Assembly: GCF_004135735.1 (NCBI RefSeq) | Contig: NZ_CP012670.1 | Location: forward strand, 1,488,001-1,552,000 | DNA from: Sorangium cellulosum | GTDB lineage: Bacteria > Myxococcota_A > Polyangia > Polyangiales > Polyangiaceae | Direction of reading: 5' to 3' | Length of the DNA stretch: 64,000 nucleotides | In this document: one piece after another, positions 44,173 to 51,694 of the stretch | How the letters are laid out: the number at the start of each line of letters is the position of its first letter | Numbering within the stretch: the first letter of the stretch is position 1 | Notes under the pieces: generated by a model | Told to the model about the DNA's origin: nothing | The model's input: only the letters and a program-made list of their open reading frames with translations | Database searches by the model: none | Position numbers and translations under genes: made by a program

Positions 44173-45276
44173 TCAGCCGGCGCGCCGCCCAGGCGCGGCC
44201 GCCTCGCGCTTGCGGCACCGGAGCAGCGTGTGGGCGAGGCCGAGGTGGTCGCGCTCCGCCTCGACGACGAGCCCCGCCTCCTCGATGCAGCGCTTGATGT
44301 CCGCGGCGCTGTACATGCGGCTGTTCCCGTTGGCGAGGCACGTGAAATACAGGGAAGACCCGTGCAGGCAGTGGACCGCGACCCCGTTCGTCTGACGATC
44401 CCAGAACGTGTCGAGGATCCAGAGCACCGCGTCGTCCGCCATGGCGGCGTGGGCCCGCCGGAGGATCTGCAGGATGTCCGCCTCGGAGAAGCACACGAGG
44501 AACTGGCTCATCCAGAGCGCGTCGTAGCCTGTCGGGAACGCCTGGGTGTGATCCAGGAGGTCGATGGGCGTGCCCGTGATCCGGCCGAGCAGGCCGTGCC
44601 GCGTGACGTTCTCGCGGGCGTCCTCGAGCTGGCCCGGCAGGTCCAGGACGGTGACGTGCACGTCGGGGTCGTGCGCGCAGCACTGGATGGCCCACCGCCC
44701 GGTGTTGCCCCCGATGTCGAGGAGCCGCCTCGGCCTCCGCTCGAACACGAGCGGCAGCGCCACGGGAAAGGCCGAGTCGGAGTAGAGGTGATCGAACGCG
44801 AACCAGCTCTCTCTCACCTTCGGCGGGAGCGTGGCCAGCGCCTCGTACACCGTGGGCCACTCGCCGAAGACCTTGAGCCCCGCCGGCTTGCCGCCCTCGA
44901 TCGCCTCGTCGAGGAAGCGCATGCCCTCGTAGCAGACGTCATGGATGAAATCCATGTTGATGCGGGTCATCCTGTCGTTCTCGATGATGAGCCCCGTCCT
45001 CGTGATCCGGTATTGCTCGCGGCCCTCGCCCGCGTGCTCCACCAGGCCGAAGCTCAGGCTCGCCTCCAGCAGCGTCTTCGTCGCGTAGGTCGAGAGGCCG
45101 GTGTCGTTCGCCACGTCCGCCGCGGTCTTGCCGTGCCGGCCGGCGCGCTGCAGCGACCTCAGGACACCGCGGTTCCGCATCACCCGCGCCACCTGGAACA
45201 TGACGGGCGCAAACGCGATGCGCTGGGCGGCGAGCATGGCGTCGAGGGTCGAATTCGGGGCGGGTTCGTTCATCAT
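44173..45276 (-). CDS. class I SAM O-methyltransferase (acetylserotonin OMT-like)
   Basis: 367-aa methyltransferase of PF00891 type: an N-terminal winged-helix dimerisation domain (TAADVANDTGLSTYATKTLL) and a C-terminal Rossmann domain with the SAM loop RRLLDIGGNTGRWAI and VTVLDLPGQ. Typical of enzymes that methylate hydroxyl groups in natural products. GGAGCTCG precedes the first of two adjacent ATGs (45276). No biosynthetic cluster is visible here. Confidence 0.88.
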   Translation of the reverse strand: MMNEPAPNSTLDAMLAAQRIAFAPVMFQVARVMRNRGVLRSLQRAGRHGKTAADVANDTGLSTYATKTLLEASLSFGLVEHAGEGREQYRITRTGLIIENDRMTRINMDFIHDVCYEGMRFLDEAIEGGKPAGLKVFGEWPTVYEALATLPPKVRESWFAFDHLYSDSAFPVALPLVFERRPRRLLDIGGNTGRWAIQCCAHDPDVHVTVLDLPGQLEDARENVTRHGLLGRITGTPIDLLDHTQAFPTGYDALWMSQFLVCFSEADILQILRRAHAAMADDAVLWILDTFWDRQTNGVAVHCLHGSSLYFTCLANGNSRMYSAADIKRCIEEAGLVVEAERDHLGLAHTLLRCRKREAAAPGRRAG

Positions 45277-45338
45277 CGAGCTCCGGTCGTCGTCGTCGGG
45301 AATCGGGGAATCGGGGATCGGGAGTTGAAGCGGGGAAG

Positions 45339-45542
45339 CTAGCGAGCGCCCTCGCGCTTGAGGAGCAGGGCGAAGCCGCCCAGGCCCGTCAGGAGCGCGC
45401 ACTCGGACCGCCCCTCGTCGGCGAGGGAGATCCCCATGACGGCGCACAGGAAGCCGAACGCGAGGGTCGATACGCCGAGCCGCCGCTCATCGGTCCGCCG
45501 GGCAGGCGGGGAGGGCGGTCTCGTCCGGTAGGGGCTTGCCAC
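45339..45542 (-). CDS. possible small membrane protein
   Basis: 67-aa frame from GTG 45542 with a Pro/Arg-rich N-terminus and two hydrophobic stretches (LGVSTLAFGFLCAVMGISL and CALLTGLGGFALLL). Plausible two-helix protein, but short and without homology I can name. Confidence 0.4.
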   Translation of the reverse strand: MASPYRTRPPSPPARRTDERRLGVSTLAFGFLCAVMGISLADEGRSECALLTGLGGFALLLKREGAR

Positions 45543-45569
45543 CGCGGGATGATACCACCGGCGCCGCGA

Positions 45570-46748
45570 TCACACCGATCGGGCCGCGATCTCGGCGAGC
45601 TCGTCGTCGGTGAGCGGCAGCGGGTTCGCCTTCATGCTGCTCGCCGCCCTGGCCTTCGCGACGAGCGCGGGGACGTCGGCCGGGCTCATGCCGTAGCGCC
45701 CGAGGCCCGGGATCGCGAGGTCGCGGCAGAGCTCCCGGACCCACGCGATGCCCTCCTCGGCGGAGGCCCCGGCCCGCCCGGTGACGAGCGCCGCGAGCTC
45801 GTCGAAGCGCGGCAGGGCGGGGTGAGCCGGGCTACGCGCGCGGAGCGCCCGCAGGTTGACCTCGAGGACCGCCGGCAGGAGCGCGGCGCACACGGCGCCG
45901 TGGGGCGCGTCGAACGTGCCCCCCACGGGCGCGGCGAAGCCGTGCACGGCGCCGAGGCCCGCGTTCGCCAGGCACAGGCCGCCGAGCAGGCTGGCCAGGG
46001 CGAGGTCGTCCCGCGCCGGGGCGTCTCCGCCCTCGAGGACGGCGCGGCGCAGCGAGCGCGCCGACCTCCGGATGCCCTCGCGCGCGAGGGCGTCCGTGAT
46101 CGGGTTGCTGCGGCTCGACAGGAGCGGCTCGATGAGCTGCGAGAGCGCGTCGAGGCCGCTCGAGGCGAGCACCTCGGGCGGCGCGCCCGCGAGCAGATCG
46201 GGGTCGATCACCGCGAGGCGCGGCAGCATCAGCGGGCTGCGCAGGCTGGCCTTCACGCGCGCCTCCTTCGAGGCGAGCACCGCGTTGCGCGTCACCTCCG
46301 AGCCGGTGCCCGCGGTCGTCGGGATCGCCACGAACGGCGCGGACGGGCGCGTGAGCGCCCCGCCGCGGCCGACGACCTCCAGGTAGTCGAGCGGATCGCC
46401 CCCGTTCGCGAGCAGCGCGGCGATCGCCTTGCCGGCGTCGATCGCGCTGCCGCCGCCGAGCGCCACCACGACGTCGCACCGCTCGGCCGCGGCCCGCGCC
46501 GCGCCCTCGCGCGCGATCTCCACCGTGGGCTCGCCCGCGACGGCGAAGCGCGCCGCGGAGACGCTCGCCCGCTCGAGCGCCGCGAGGAGCGGCGCGGCGC
46601 GGGCGGGGCTCTGCCCGGTGACGACGAGCGCCCGCGTCCCGCCGAGGCCCCGCACGGCCGCGGGCACCTCCGAGAGCTTGCCGGCGCCGAAGAGGATGCG
46701 CGTCGCGGTGGCGAACTCGAAGGCGAGCGCCTCACCCGGGGCCGTCAC
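45570..46748 (-). CDS. iron-containing alcohol dehydrogenase family protein
   Basis: 392-aa group III alcohol dehydrogenase or maleylacetate reductase type. NAD(P)-binding GGGSAIDAGKAIA, the conserved PTTAGTGSEVT, and metal ligands in ASSGLDALSQLIEPLLS, HGFAAPVGGTFDAPHG. GTG 46748 starts one base after the upstream stop; ATG 46778 is an in-frame alternative overlapping that gene. Coupled to the ABM monooxygenase, so both may act on a quinone or aldehyde. Confidence 0.9.
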   Translation of the reverse strand: MTAPGEALAFEFATATRILFGAGKLSEVPAAVRGLGGTRALVVTGQSPARAAPLLAALERASVSAARFAVAGEPTVEIAREGAARAAAERCDVVVALGGGSAIDAGKAIAALLANGGDPLDYLEVVGRGGALTRPSAPFVAIPTTAGTGSEVTRNAVLASKEARVKASLRSPLMLPRLAVIDPDLLAGAPPEVLASSGLDALSQLIEPLLSSRSNPITDALAREGIRRSARSLRRAVLEGGDAPARDDLALASLLGGLCLANAGLGAVHGFAAPVGGTFDAPHGAVCAALLPAVLEVNLRALRARSPAHPALPRFDELAALVTGRAGASAEEGIAWVRELCRDLAIPGLGRYGMSPADVPALVAKARAASSMKANPLPLTDDELAEIAARSV

Positions 46749-46749
46749 G

Positions 46750-47067
46750 TCAATACCCCGCGTCGTCCGGGAAGACATTGACGTATTTCCGGCTGGTCCG
46801 CGGCTCGGCCATCATGTCGGCCACGGTGTCCCGCCATCGCTGGTAATGCGCCGTTTCCTTGTGCTGGGCCGGAGCGTCCTTGGTCCGGTAGATCTCGACG
46901 AGCACGAAGCGCGTGGGGTCCTCGGTGTCCTGGACGACGTCGAACCGGGCGATCCCGGGCTCCTGGACGCTCTCGCGCGCGTTCTCGAGCGTCGCCGCGC
47001 GGAAGGCGTCGACGAGCTCGGGTTTGACATGCGCGTGGACATGCACGACGAGCAGGCTGTTGGACAT
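46750..47067 (-). CDS. antibiotic biosynthesis monooxygenase (ABM) domain protein
   Basis: 105-aa single-domain protein (PF03992). [37 protein letters not shown] and HYQRWRD are typical of the ferredoxin-like ABM fold. Members act on quinones, aldehydes or autoinducers; here it precedes a dehydrogenase gene. Start ATG at 47067. Confidence 0.88.
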   Translation of the reverse strand: MSNSLLVVHVHAHVKPELVDAFRAATLENARESVQEPGIARFDVVQDTEDPTRFVLVEIYRTKDAPAQHKETAHYQRWRDTVADMMAEPRTSRKYVNVFPDDAGY

Positions 47068-47170
47068 GGCCGGGATCTAGCCCGGATGCGCGGCGGCCGG
47101 AACCCGGCTCGTGGCCCGCGCCGGCCCAGAGCCCGGGCGGCCGCGGCGTCGCGGCGCGGCGCGGAGGAGC

Positions 47171-47297
47171 GCGCCAGTGGGCGGGTGCGCCCGGGGGGGC
47201 TCCCCTCCAGGGCTTGCGTTCCGGCGAGCCCCTGTCGTGGCTCGCCTGCACGAAAGCCCCTCCGGGGAGCACCCCGGGCGCACCCGCCCATTGGCGC
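47171..47297. repeat. long imperfect inverted repeat
   Basis: Arms of about 60 bases (47171-47230 and 47239-47297) with an eight-base loop and roughly 85% pairing, including GGGCGGGTGCGCCCGGG opposite CCCGGGCGCACCCGCCC. It lies in the 345-base region 47068-47412 between the divergent ABM and 47413 genes, with no other feature. Confidence 0.85.
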
Positions 47298-47412
47298 CTT
47301 TGCAGCGACCACCCGACTTGGCCCGGCCGGCTCGGGCGTTACGATCCCGGTGAGTCGGCGCGTGGCTCGGTCGGTGTCGAGTCCATGAGCGCCGGCGACG
47401 AGGAAGGTCGCT

Positions 47413-48609
47413 ATGGCGGATCCGACCAGGGAGGGCCCGCGCCCCGAGGAGGCGCCGGAGGAGGCGCCGACCATCGCGCTTCGTTCCATCGAGTTCCGAT
47501 CCGATCACGGTCTCCTGAAGGACTGCAAAGGACAGAGCAGGTGGAAGAACGCGGGAGATCCGTGCCCGGTGCCCGAGTGGACGCCCGAGGTCTCGGCCCC
47601 CGTGTCGATCTCGATGGGGAGGAACGTCGTCATCCGGCTCGGCCTCGAGTCGGGCGGCGACGCGCGCGCCGCCGCCCCGCGCGAGATCCGCGCCGCCGGG
47701 CCGATGGGGCTGTCGTTCGCGAGCCGGAACCTCGTGCCCGGCGGCGGGCCGCTCGATCTCTCCTCCGCGCGGAAGCTCGAGCGGAGGATCCAGAAGATCG
47801 ACCTCACCCTGACCTGGTCCGCCTCCGGAGCCGCGATGTCGCCCAGGACGACATCGAACGTCGTGTACGTCACGATGGGCCGGCCCCAGACCGACAGACA
47901 GCATGTCTGGCAGGAAGACGGGGTGACCTTGAAACGGATGGACACGGCGGTCTCCTGGATCGGGCGGCTCGACACCCTGGATCCCCACGAGATCGTGAGC
48001 GGTCTCCTGTTCAGGTTCCCGACGTACACGCTCAAGCCGAGCCCCAGGGTGCCGCGGGAATACCACCATCCGACGTACCTGAACGACGCGGGGGGCGCCT
48101 GGGCGATGACCGAGTACGTCGAGGAGACGGGCGAGTGTCAGGCGATCGTCCGCCTCGTCCGCGCCATGCTGCGCCAGCTCGGGATCCCGGGGCGCACCCG
48201 CATGATCGTGGTCTGGGGCGACCCCAACGTCGGCGGCGGGCGGCGGGCGCTGTCGGCCGACCTGGAGGAGAAGCCGTGGGCGGGGCTGGACGTGACGACG
48301 ACCTCGCGCGGCCGCCTGTGGCGCGCCGCGCTCGTCGACGGCCCGGTCGAGGAGGGGAAGACCTATCCCGCCTCCCACACCCGCATGCCCGACGGGAGCT
48401 ACAGCCCGGGGCTCAACCGGTACGAGGCGTGCCTGGAGTTCTCGCACGGCGGCCTGACCCGGTACTACGCGGGGGGCGCCGGGGTCTTCGGCGACGTCCA
48501 GCAGATCCTGAGCGTCTTCTGGGGGCTCATCTGGTTCAGCGCGGCGGAGAACGACGGGTTCCGCGTCGAGAAGATCGTGGCGGTCTACAGGCCTTTCGGA
48601 GGTGCGTGA
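47413..48609 (+). CDS. unknown protein with transglutaminase-like core
   Basis: 398-aa protein. The segment GECQAIVRLVRAMLRQLGIPGR (about residues 240-261, Cys242) recalls the transglutaminase/protease core motif CxxxA....LRxxGIPxR. A downstream histidine and acid are not certain. No signal peptide. Start ATG 47413 follows GGAAGGTCGCT. The downstream gene overlaps by one base (TGATG), indicating a linked pair. Confidence 0.5.
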   Translation: MADPTREGPRPEEAPEEAPTIALRSIEFRSDHGLLKDCKGQSRWKNAGDPCPVPEWTPEVSAPVSISMGRNVVIRLGLESGGDARAAAPREIRAAGPMGLSFASRNLVPGGGPLDLSSARKLERRIQKIDLTLTWSASGAAMSPRTTSNVVYVTMGRPQTDRQHVWQEDGVTLKRMDTAVSWIGRLDTLDPHEIVSGLLFRFPTYTLKPSPRVPREYHHPTYLNDAGGAWAMTEYVEETGECQAIVRLVRAMLRQLGIPGRTRMIVVWGDPNVGGGRRALSADLEEKPWAGLDVTTTSRGRLWRAALVDGPVEEGKTYPASHTRMPDGSYSPGLNRYEACLEFSHGGLTRYYAGGAGVFGDVQQILSVFWGLIWFSAAENDGFRVEKIVAVYRPFGGA

Positions 48610-49292
48610 TGAACGCTGAGGGGTGTCTCGAGCAGGACGTCGACGCGAGGATCACGGCGTGGCTCTCGGCGGTGGAGAGCGTGCCCCCGGACGGCTTCAC
48701 GCCGATCGAGCGCGTCGAGGACTTGCCGCCTCAGGCGCGCGCCGACTCGTTCTTCTGGTGCGACTCCATCTTCAGGAGCGAGCTCAACCCGTACAACGAG
48801 GGCCTCTCGGCGCGGCACGCGCTCCACGCCGCCACGGGCGACACGCCCGATCTGCTGCGGCACGAGTACGCGGCGGGCGGGCTCTCGCTCACCGTGACCG
48901 AGGGGCGCAATTTCATCCTCATCCAGGTGGATCGCTCCTGCCTCGATATCCTCTCTCTCGGCGGCCCCGATCGCGTCGCCGCGGTCCGGCAGGTGGCCGA
49001 GGCGCTGTTCAACCCGGGCGGCGACGCGCTCGTGAACCCGGGCAGGCAGGCCACGCCGGCCCGCGCCGTCCCGGTGGGCTGCCCCCCGCCCGGCGTGACG
49101 CCGGTCGTCGAGGAGGGCGCCTCGTTCTCCAGCAACCCGGCGGCGGATCCGGCGCTCCTCGCCTACTGGACAGACCGCACCGAATGCGGCGTGCAGGGTG
49201 GACGGCTCTACTTCCTCTGTTACAAAAAATCATCACAGCTCGCCGGGTACGCGAACGCCTCGCAGTGGTTCGACGACTGGCGGTCCGGTTGA
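48609..49292 (+). CDS. uncharacterised protein; 3' end shared with 51508 repeat
   Basis: 227-aa soluble protein, no domain recognised, with clustered aromatic and Cys residues (FFWCDSIF, TECGVQGGRLYFLCYKK). Its ATG overlaps the preceding stop. The last ~34 codons lie inside the left 101-bp direct repeat. The repeat contains TACAAAAAATCATCACAG, out of keeping with the GC-rich codon use elsewhere, so this end may have been replaced during an insertion. Confidence 0.65.
   Translation: MNAEGCLEQDVDARITAWLSAVESVPPDGFTPIERVEDLPPQARADSFFWCDSIFRSELNPYNEGLSARHALHAATGDTPDLLRHEYAAGGLSLTVTEGRNFILIQVDRSCLDILSLGGPDRVAAVRQVAEALFNPGGDALVNPGRQATPARAVPVGCPPPGVTPVVEEGASFSSNPAADPALLAYWTDRTECGVQGGRLYFLCYKKSSQLAGYANASQWFDDWRSG
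49188..49288 (+). repeat. 101-bp direct repeat, left copy
   Basis: Same as 51508-51608 except one base (49280 G, 51600 A). Carries the 3' end of gene 48609 and an A-rich core. Flanks a 2.2-kb block with the ATPase and PIN genes. Looks like an attachment-site pair; no integrase is present. Confidence 0.92.
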
Positions 49293-49319
49293 GGATGGCC
49301 ACATCCGTCCCCCCGCCCT

Positions 49320-49928
49320 TCAGGAGCTCGTGTCCGACCCTTCGCGTCGGCGCGCGAGCATGCGGCCCAGGAGCGCCTCCAGGGCGCCGAGCTCGATCTT
49401 CCGAGGGACCTCCCTGAACTCGGGCCCCTTGTCTCCCGTCACGAGGATCCAGCCCTCTTTGACCACCTGCCCGGCGATCAGCCAATCCACCGTGGCGCTG
49501 CACCGTCGGCCCGGCGCGCCGTCGGCCTGCTCCTGCGAGAGGTGCAGGCAATCGACGCAGCGCTGGCGCTTTGCCTTCCTCCAGGCTTCCGGGGTGGGGA
49601 ACTGACTGGCGAGCAGCTCGGCGACTCCCTCGGCATCCTCCAGATCGAAGCTCACCACCTCGATCCTCTTGTCCTCGAGACCTGCGCGGACGATCCCCGG
49701 GTCGTAGCTCCGGCCGCTGCGGGCTTGCTCGTGCCGGAGATGGAGCATCATCTCCTCGTGGGCGATGACCGGAGCGCAGAGGCGTAGATCGAGCTCCGCA
49801 GGAGGCTCCCGGAGCTGGTTCACCACGTCACAGAGCGCGAACAATCGCCTGTGCCCCGACAGGGCGTTGGTGTCGAACGCCAGCACGGCGCCGCCGGCGC
49901 CGATCAGCTCCTCAACGCTGGTCGGCAT
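49320..49928 (-). CDS. PIN-domain ribonuclease/toxin-like protein
   Basis: 202-aa PIN-like nuclease. N-terminal AFDTNALSG with acidic Asp19, Glu58/Glu59 in VIAHEEMM, and a C-terminal SATVDWLIAG...LVTGDKGPEF, in which Asp149 and Asp165 would complete the metal site. Three extra Cys (CVDCLHLS...RRC) may bind metal. ATG 49928 overlaps the ATPase gene by 17 bases, so the two form one unit. PIN proteins often are toxins that cut tRNA or mRNA. Confidence 0.82.
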   Translation of the reverse strand: MPTSVEELIGAGGAVLAFDTNALSGHRRLFALCDVVNQLREPPAELDLRLCAPVIAHEEMMLHLRHEQARSGRSYDPGIVRAGLEDKRIEVVSFDLEDAEGVAELLASQFPTPEAWRKAKRQRCVDCLHLSQEQADGAPGRRCSATVDWLIAGQVVKEGWILVTGDKGPEFREVPRKIELGALEALLGRMLARRREGSDTSS

Positions 49929-51198
49929 CGCCCTCGCCTCGGTCGAGCCCGAACTGGTCGACGAAGCGCTCATTGGACATGATCTCCACGGAGCCGTCGT
50001 GGTCCACGAAGGTGATCCCGCCACCCTGCGGAAGGCCGAGCGCCCTCATCACGCGCTCGGGCAGCCGCACCACCCCCTCGGTCGAGACGTAGCTGCGCGC
50101 CGCAGCCCGCTGGGGGGTGGAGAGCTCGGAAGGGAAATCGACGGCCGCCAGGGTAGCCTCGACTCCATGACGCTGCACCACCGGACCCCCTGCCGTTGGT
50201 TCCATGAAGTAGAAATCCGAGCCCGTCTCGAAGGCGGGAGAATGGCTGGTAAGGAACAGCTGCGCCGGGCCGCCGGGGCGGCCCACGATGTTCGTGAAAA
50301 TCTCCCTCAGGCGCTCCTGGAGCGAGTATCGGAGGTTCAGCTCGGGTTCTTCAACCCCGACGATCGTCGCCTTGGTCATGAGCAGGCGCCCGACCAGCGA
50401 GACGATCTGCTGCACTCCAGAGCCGAGCAGGTTGAGCGGGATACGCGCGTTCGCCGTCTGATAAACGAGGTTCGCCTGGGCCGACCGGCGATCGTACGTC
50501 GCGACGAACGCGCCATCACCGAGGATGTCCGTGAAGAGGCCCATCACCTCCACGAACCGCTCCCACCGCCGGACCGCCTCGATGTCGCTCGACTCCTTGG
50601 CATCGTAGAGCGCCAGCGCGAGCTGCGGATCGAGCAGGCGGGTCACAGGGATCAGCGCGAAGCGCGCCGCCTCCTCGGTGCGGATGAGGAAGTTCTGCAT
50701 CAGAAACTTCGCGAACCGGAGGATGAAGGTCTTTTTCTCCGGGCTCGACTGCGACGATACGACGTTGGTCCCGTCGGCGAAGACGAAGCTCTTCACGCGG
50801 TATGCGACGGAGGTCCCGACCCATTGCAACACCACGCCGACCTGCACCCGATCGGCGGGGAGCAGCGGCCTGATTCCCGCTGCGTCGAGCTCCTGCGGGT
50901 CGGTCAGAACCTCGCCGCGCAGCTCGATGGGGTAGGGTTGCTCCAGGTTGAAGATCTCGCTCCGCGTGAACCCCATCGTGAGGAGCTCCTGGTCGTCGAT
51001 CCTCCGATCCGTGGAGAACGGGAGCCAGCCGTCTCGCTCGAGTCCCAGGAGGCGGAAGTAGAGCTCCATCGCCTGGAGCAGGTTGGACTTTCCTACGTTG
51101 TTGACGCCATGGATGACATTGAACGTGCCCAGCTCTTCGAGGCCGATCTCCTGTCGAAAGTTCTTGAACCCGCGTACGTGAAACGAGCTGAGCCGCAT
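49912..51198 (-). CDS. OLD/RecF-like AAA ATPase with C-terminal AbrB-like domain
   Basis: 428-aa ABC-type ATPase. N-terminal SSFHVRGFKNFRQEI, Walker A GVNNVGKS (31-38), a signature-like LLGSGVQQIVSLVGRLL, Walker B VGVEEPELNLRYSLQERL and the LTSHSP H-loop. Residues ~373-410 (VRLPERVMRALGLPQGGGITF and DGSVEIMSNERF) match the AbrB/MazE fold of antitoxins. No TOPRIM domain, unlike classic OLD proteins. Start ATG 51198. Followed by the PIN gene; resembles defence systems such as PARIS in layout (ATPase plus toxin). Confidence 0.85.
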   Translation of the reverse strand: MRLSSFHVRGFKNFRQEIGLEELGTFNVIHGVNNVGKSNLLQAMELYFRLLGLERDGWLPFSTDRRIDDQELLTMGFTRSEIFNLEQPYPIELRGEVLTDPQELDAAGIRPLLPADRVQVGVVLQWVGTSVAYRVKSFVFADGTNVVSSQSSPEKKTFILRFAKFLMQNFLIRTEEAARFALIPVTRLLDPQLALALYDAKESSDIEAVRRWERFVEVMGLFTDILGDGAFVATYDRRSAQANLVYQTANARIPLNLLGSGVQQIVSLVGRLLMTKATIVGVEEPELNLRYSLQERLREIFTNIVGRPGGPAQLFLTSHSPAFETGSDFYFMEPTAGGPVVQRHGVEATLAAVDFPSELSTPQRAAARSYVSTEGVVRLPERVMRALGLPQGGGITFVDHDGSVEIMSNERFVDQFGLDRGEGDADQR

Positions 51199-51234
51199 CG
51201 CTGTTCCTCCACGGGTCTCCCGGACCCGACATGC

Positions 51235-51507
51235 TCAGTACGCCGCAACCCTACCGCAGGGGCCACGGTCGCGCCTACTGCCCTCGCCCATGCCGGCCGC
51301 CCAGCCTCGCTCGTTCTTCCGGAAGGGCCGCCGGAGCGCCGCGTCTTCCCTTTCCGGCCGCAGCCATCGCTGCACGCGCAGGCGCACGAGCCGCTCCAGC
51401 ATCGCCGTCCCCGGGCACGCGTCCAGCGCCGGGCCGAACGCCGCGGCGCGCGGATCCAGGCGCCTGGCGGCGCCCCTGCCGAACGAGCTGCAGGGGCCGC
51501 GCTGCGG
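51235..51507 (-). pseudogene. coding-like remnant cut off by the right repeat
   Basis: A minus-strand frame that ends at 51235 has about 86% GC at third positions and reads like a protein (DACPGTAMLERLVRLRVQRW, later RPFRKNERGW). It has no start, because it is broken at the border of the right repeat, where the frame meets a stop (at about 51555). Probably the 3' end of a gene broken by the insertion. The remaining 51199-51694 region is otherwise empty except for the repeat. Confidence 0.4.
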
Positions 51508-51608
51508 GGCGTGCAGGGTGGACGGCTCTACTTCCTCTGTTACAAAAAATCATCACAGCTCGCCGGGTACGCGAACGCCTCGCAGTGGTTCGACGACTGA
51601 CGGTCCGG
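51508..51608 (+). repeat. 101-bp direct repeat, right copy
   Basis: Counterpart of 49188-49288. The single difference turns TGG into TGA. In the left copy the frame reads on for three more codons. Confidence 0.92.
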
Positions 51609-51694
51609 GCAGGGCGCAGGATGACGACGGGCTGGACGAAAAAGAACGTTTCGCCAGTATTGCGTCTGCGCGCCGCGCGCGGGATCTTGCGAGG

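Noticed and set aside
49765..51600. Plus-strand frame running through the ATPase/PIN block into the right repeat
   Set aside because: Antisense to the ATPase; only its end is of interest, as part of the direct repeat.
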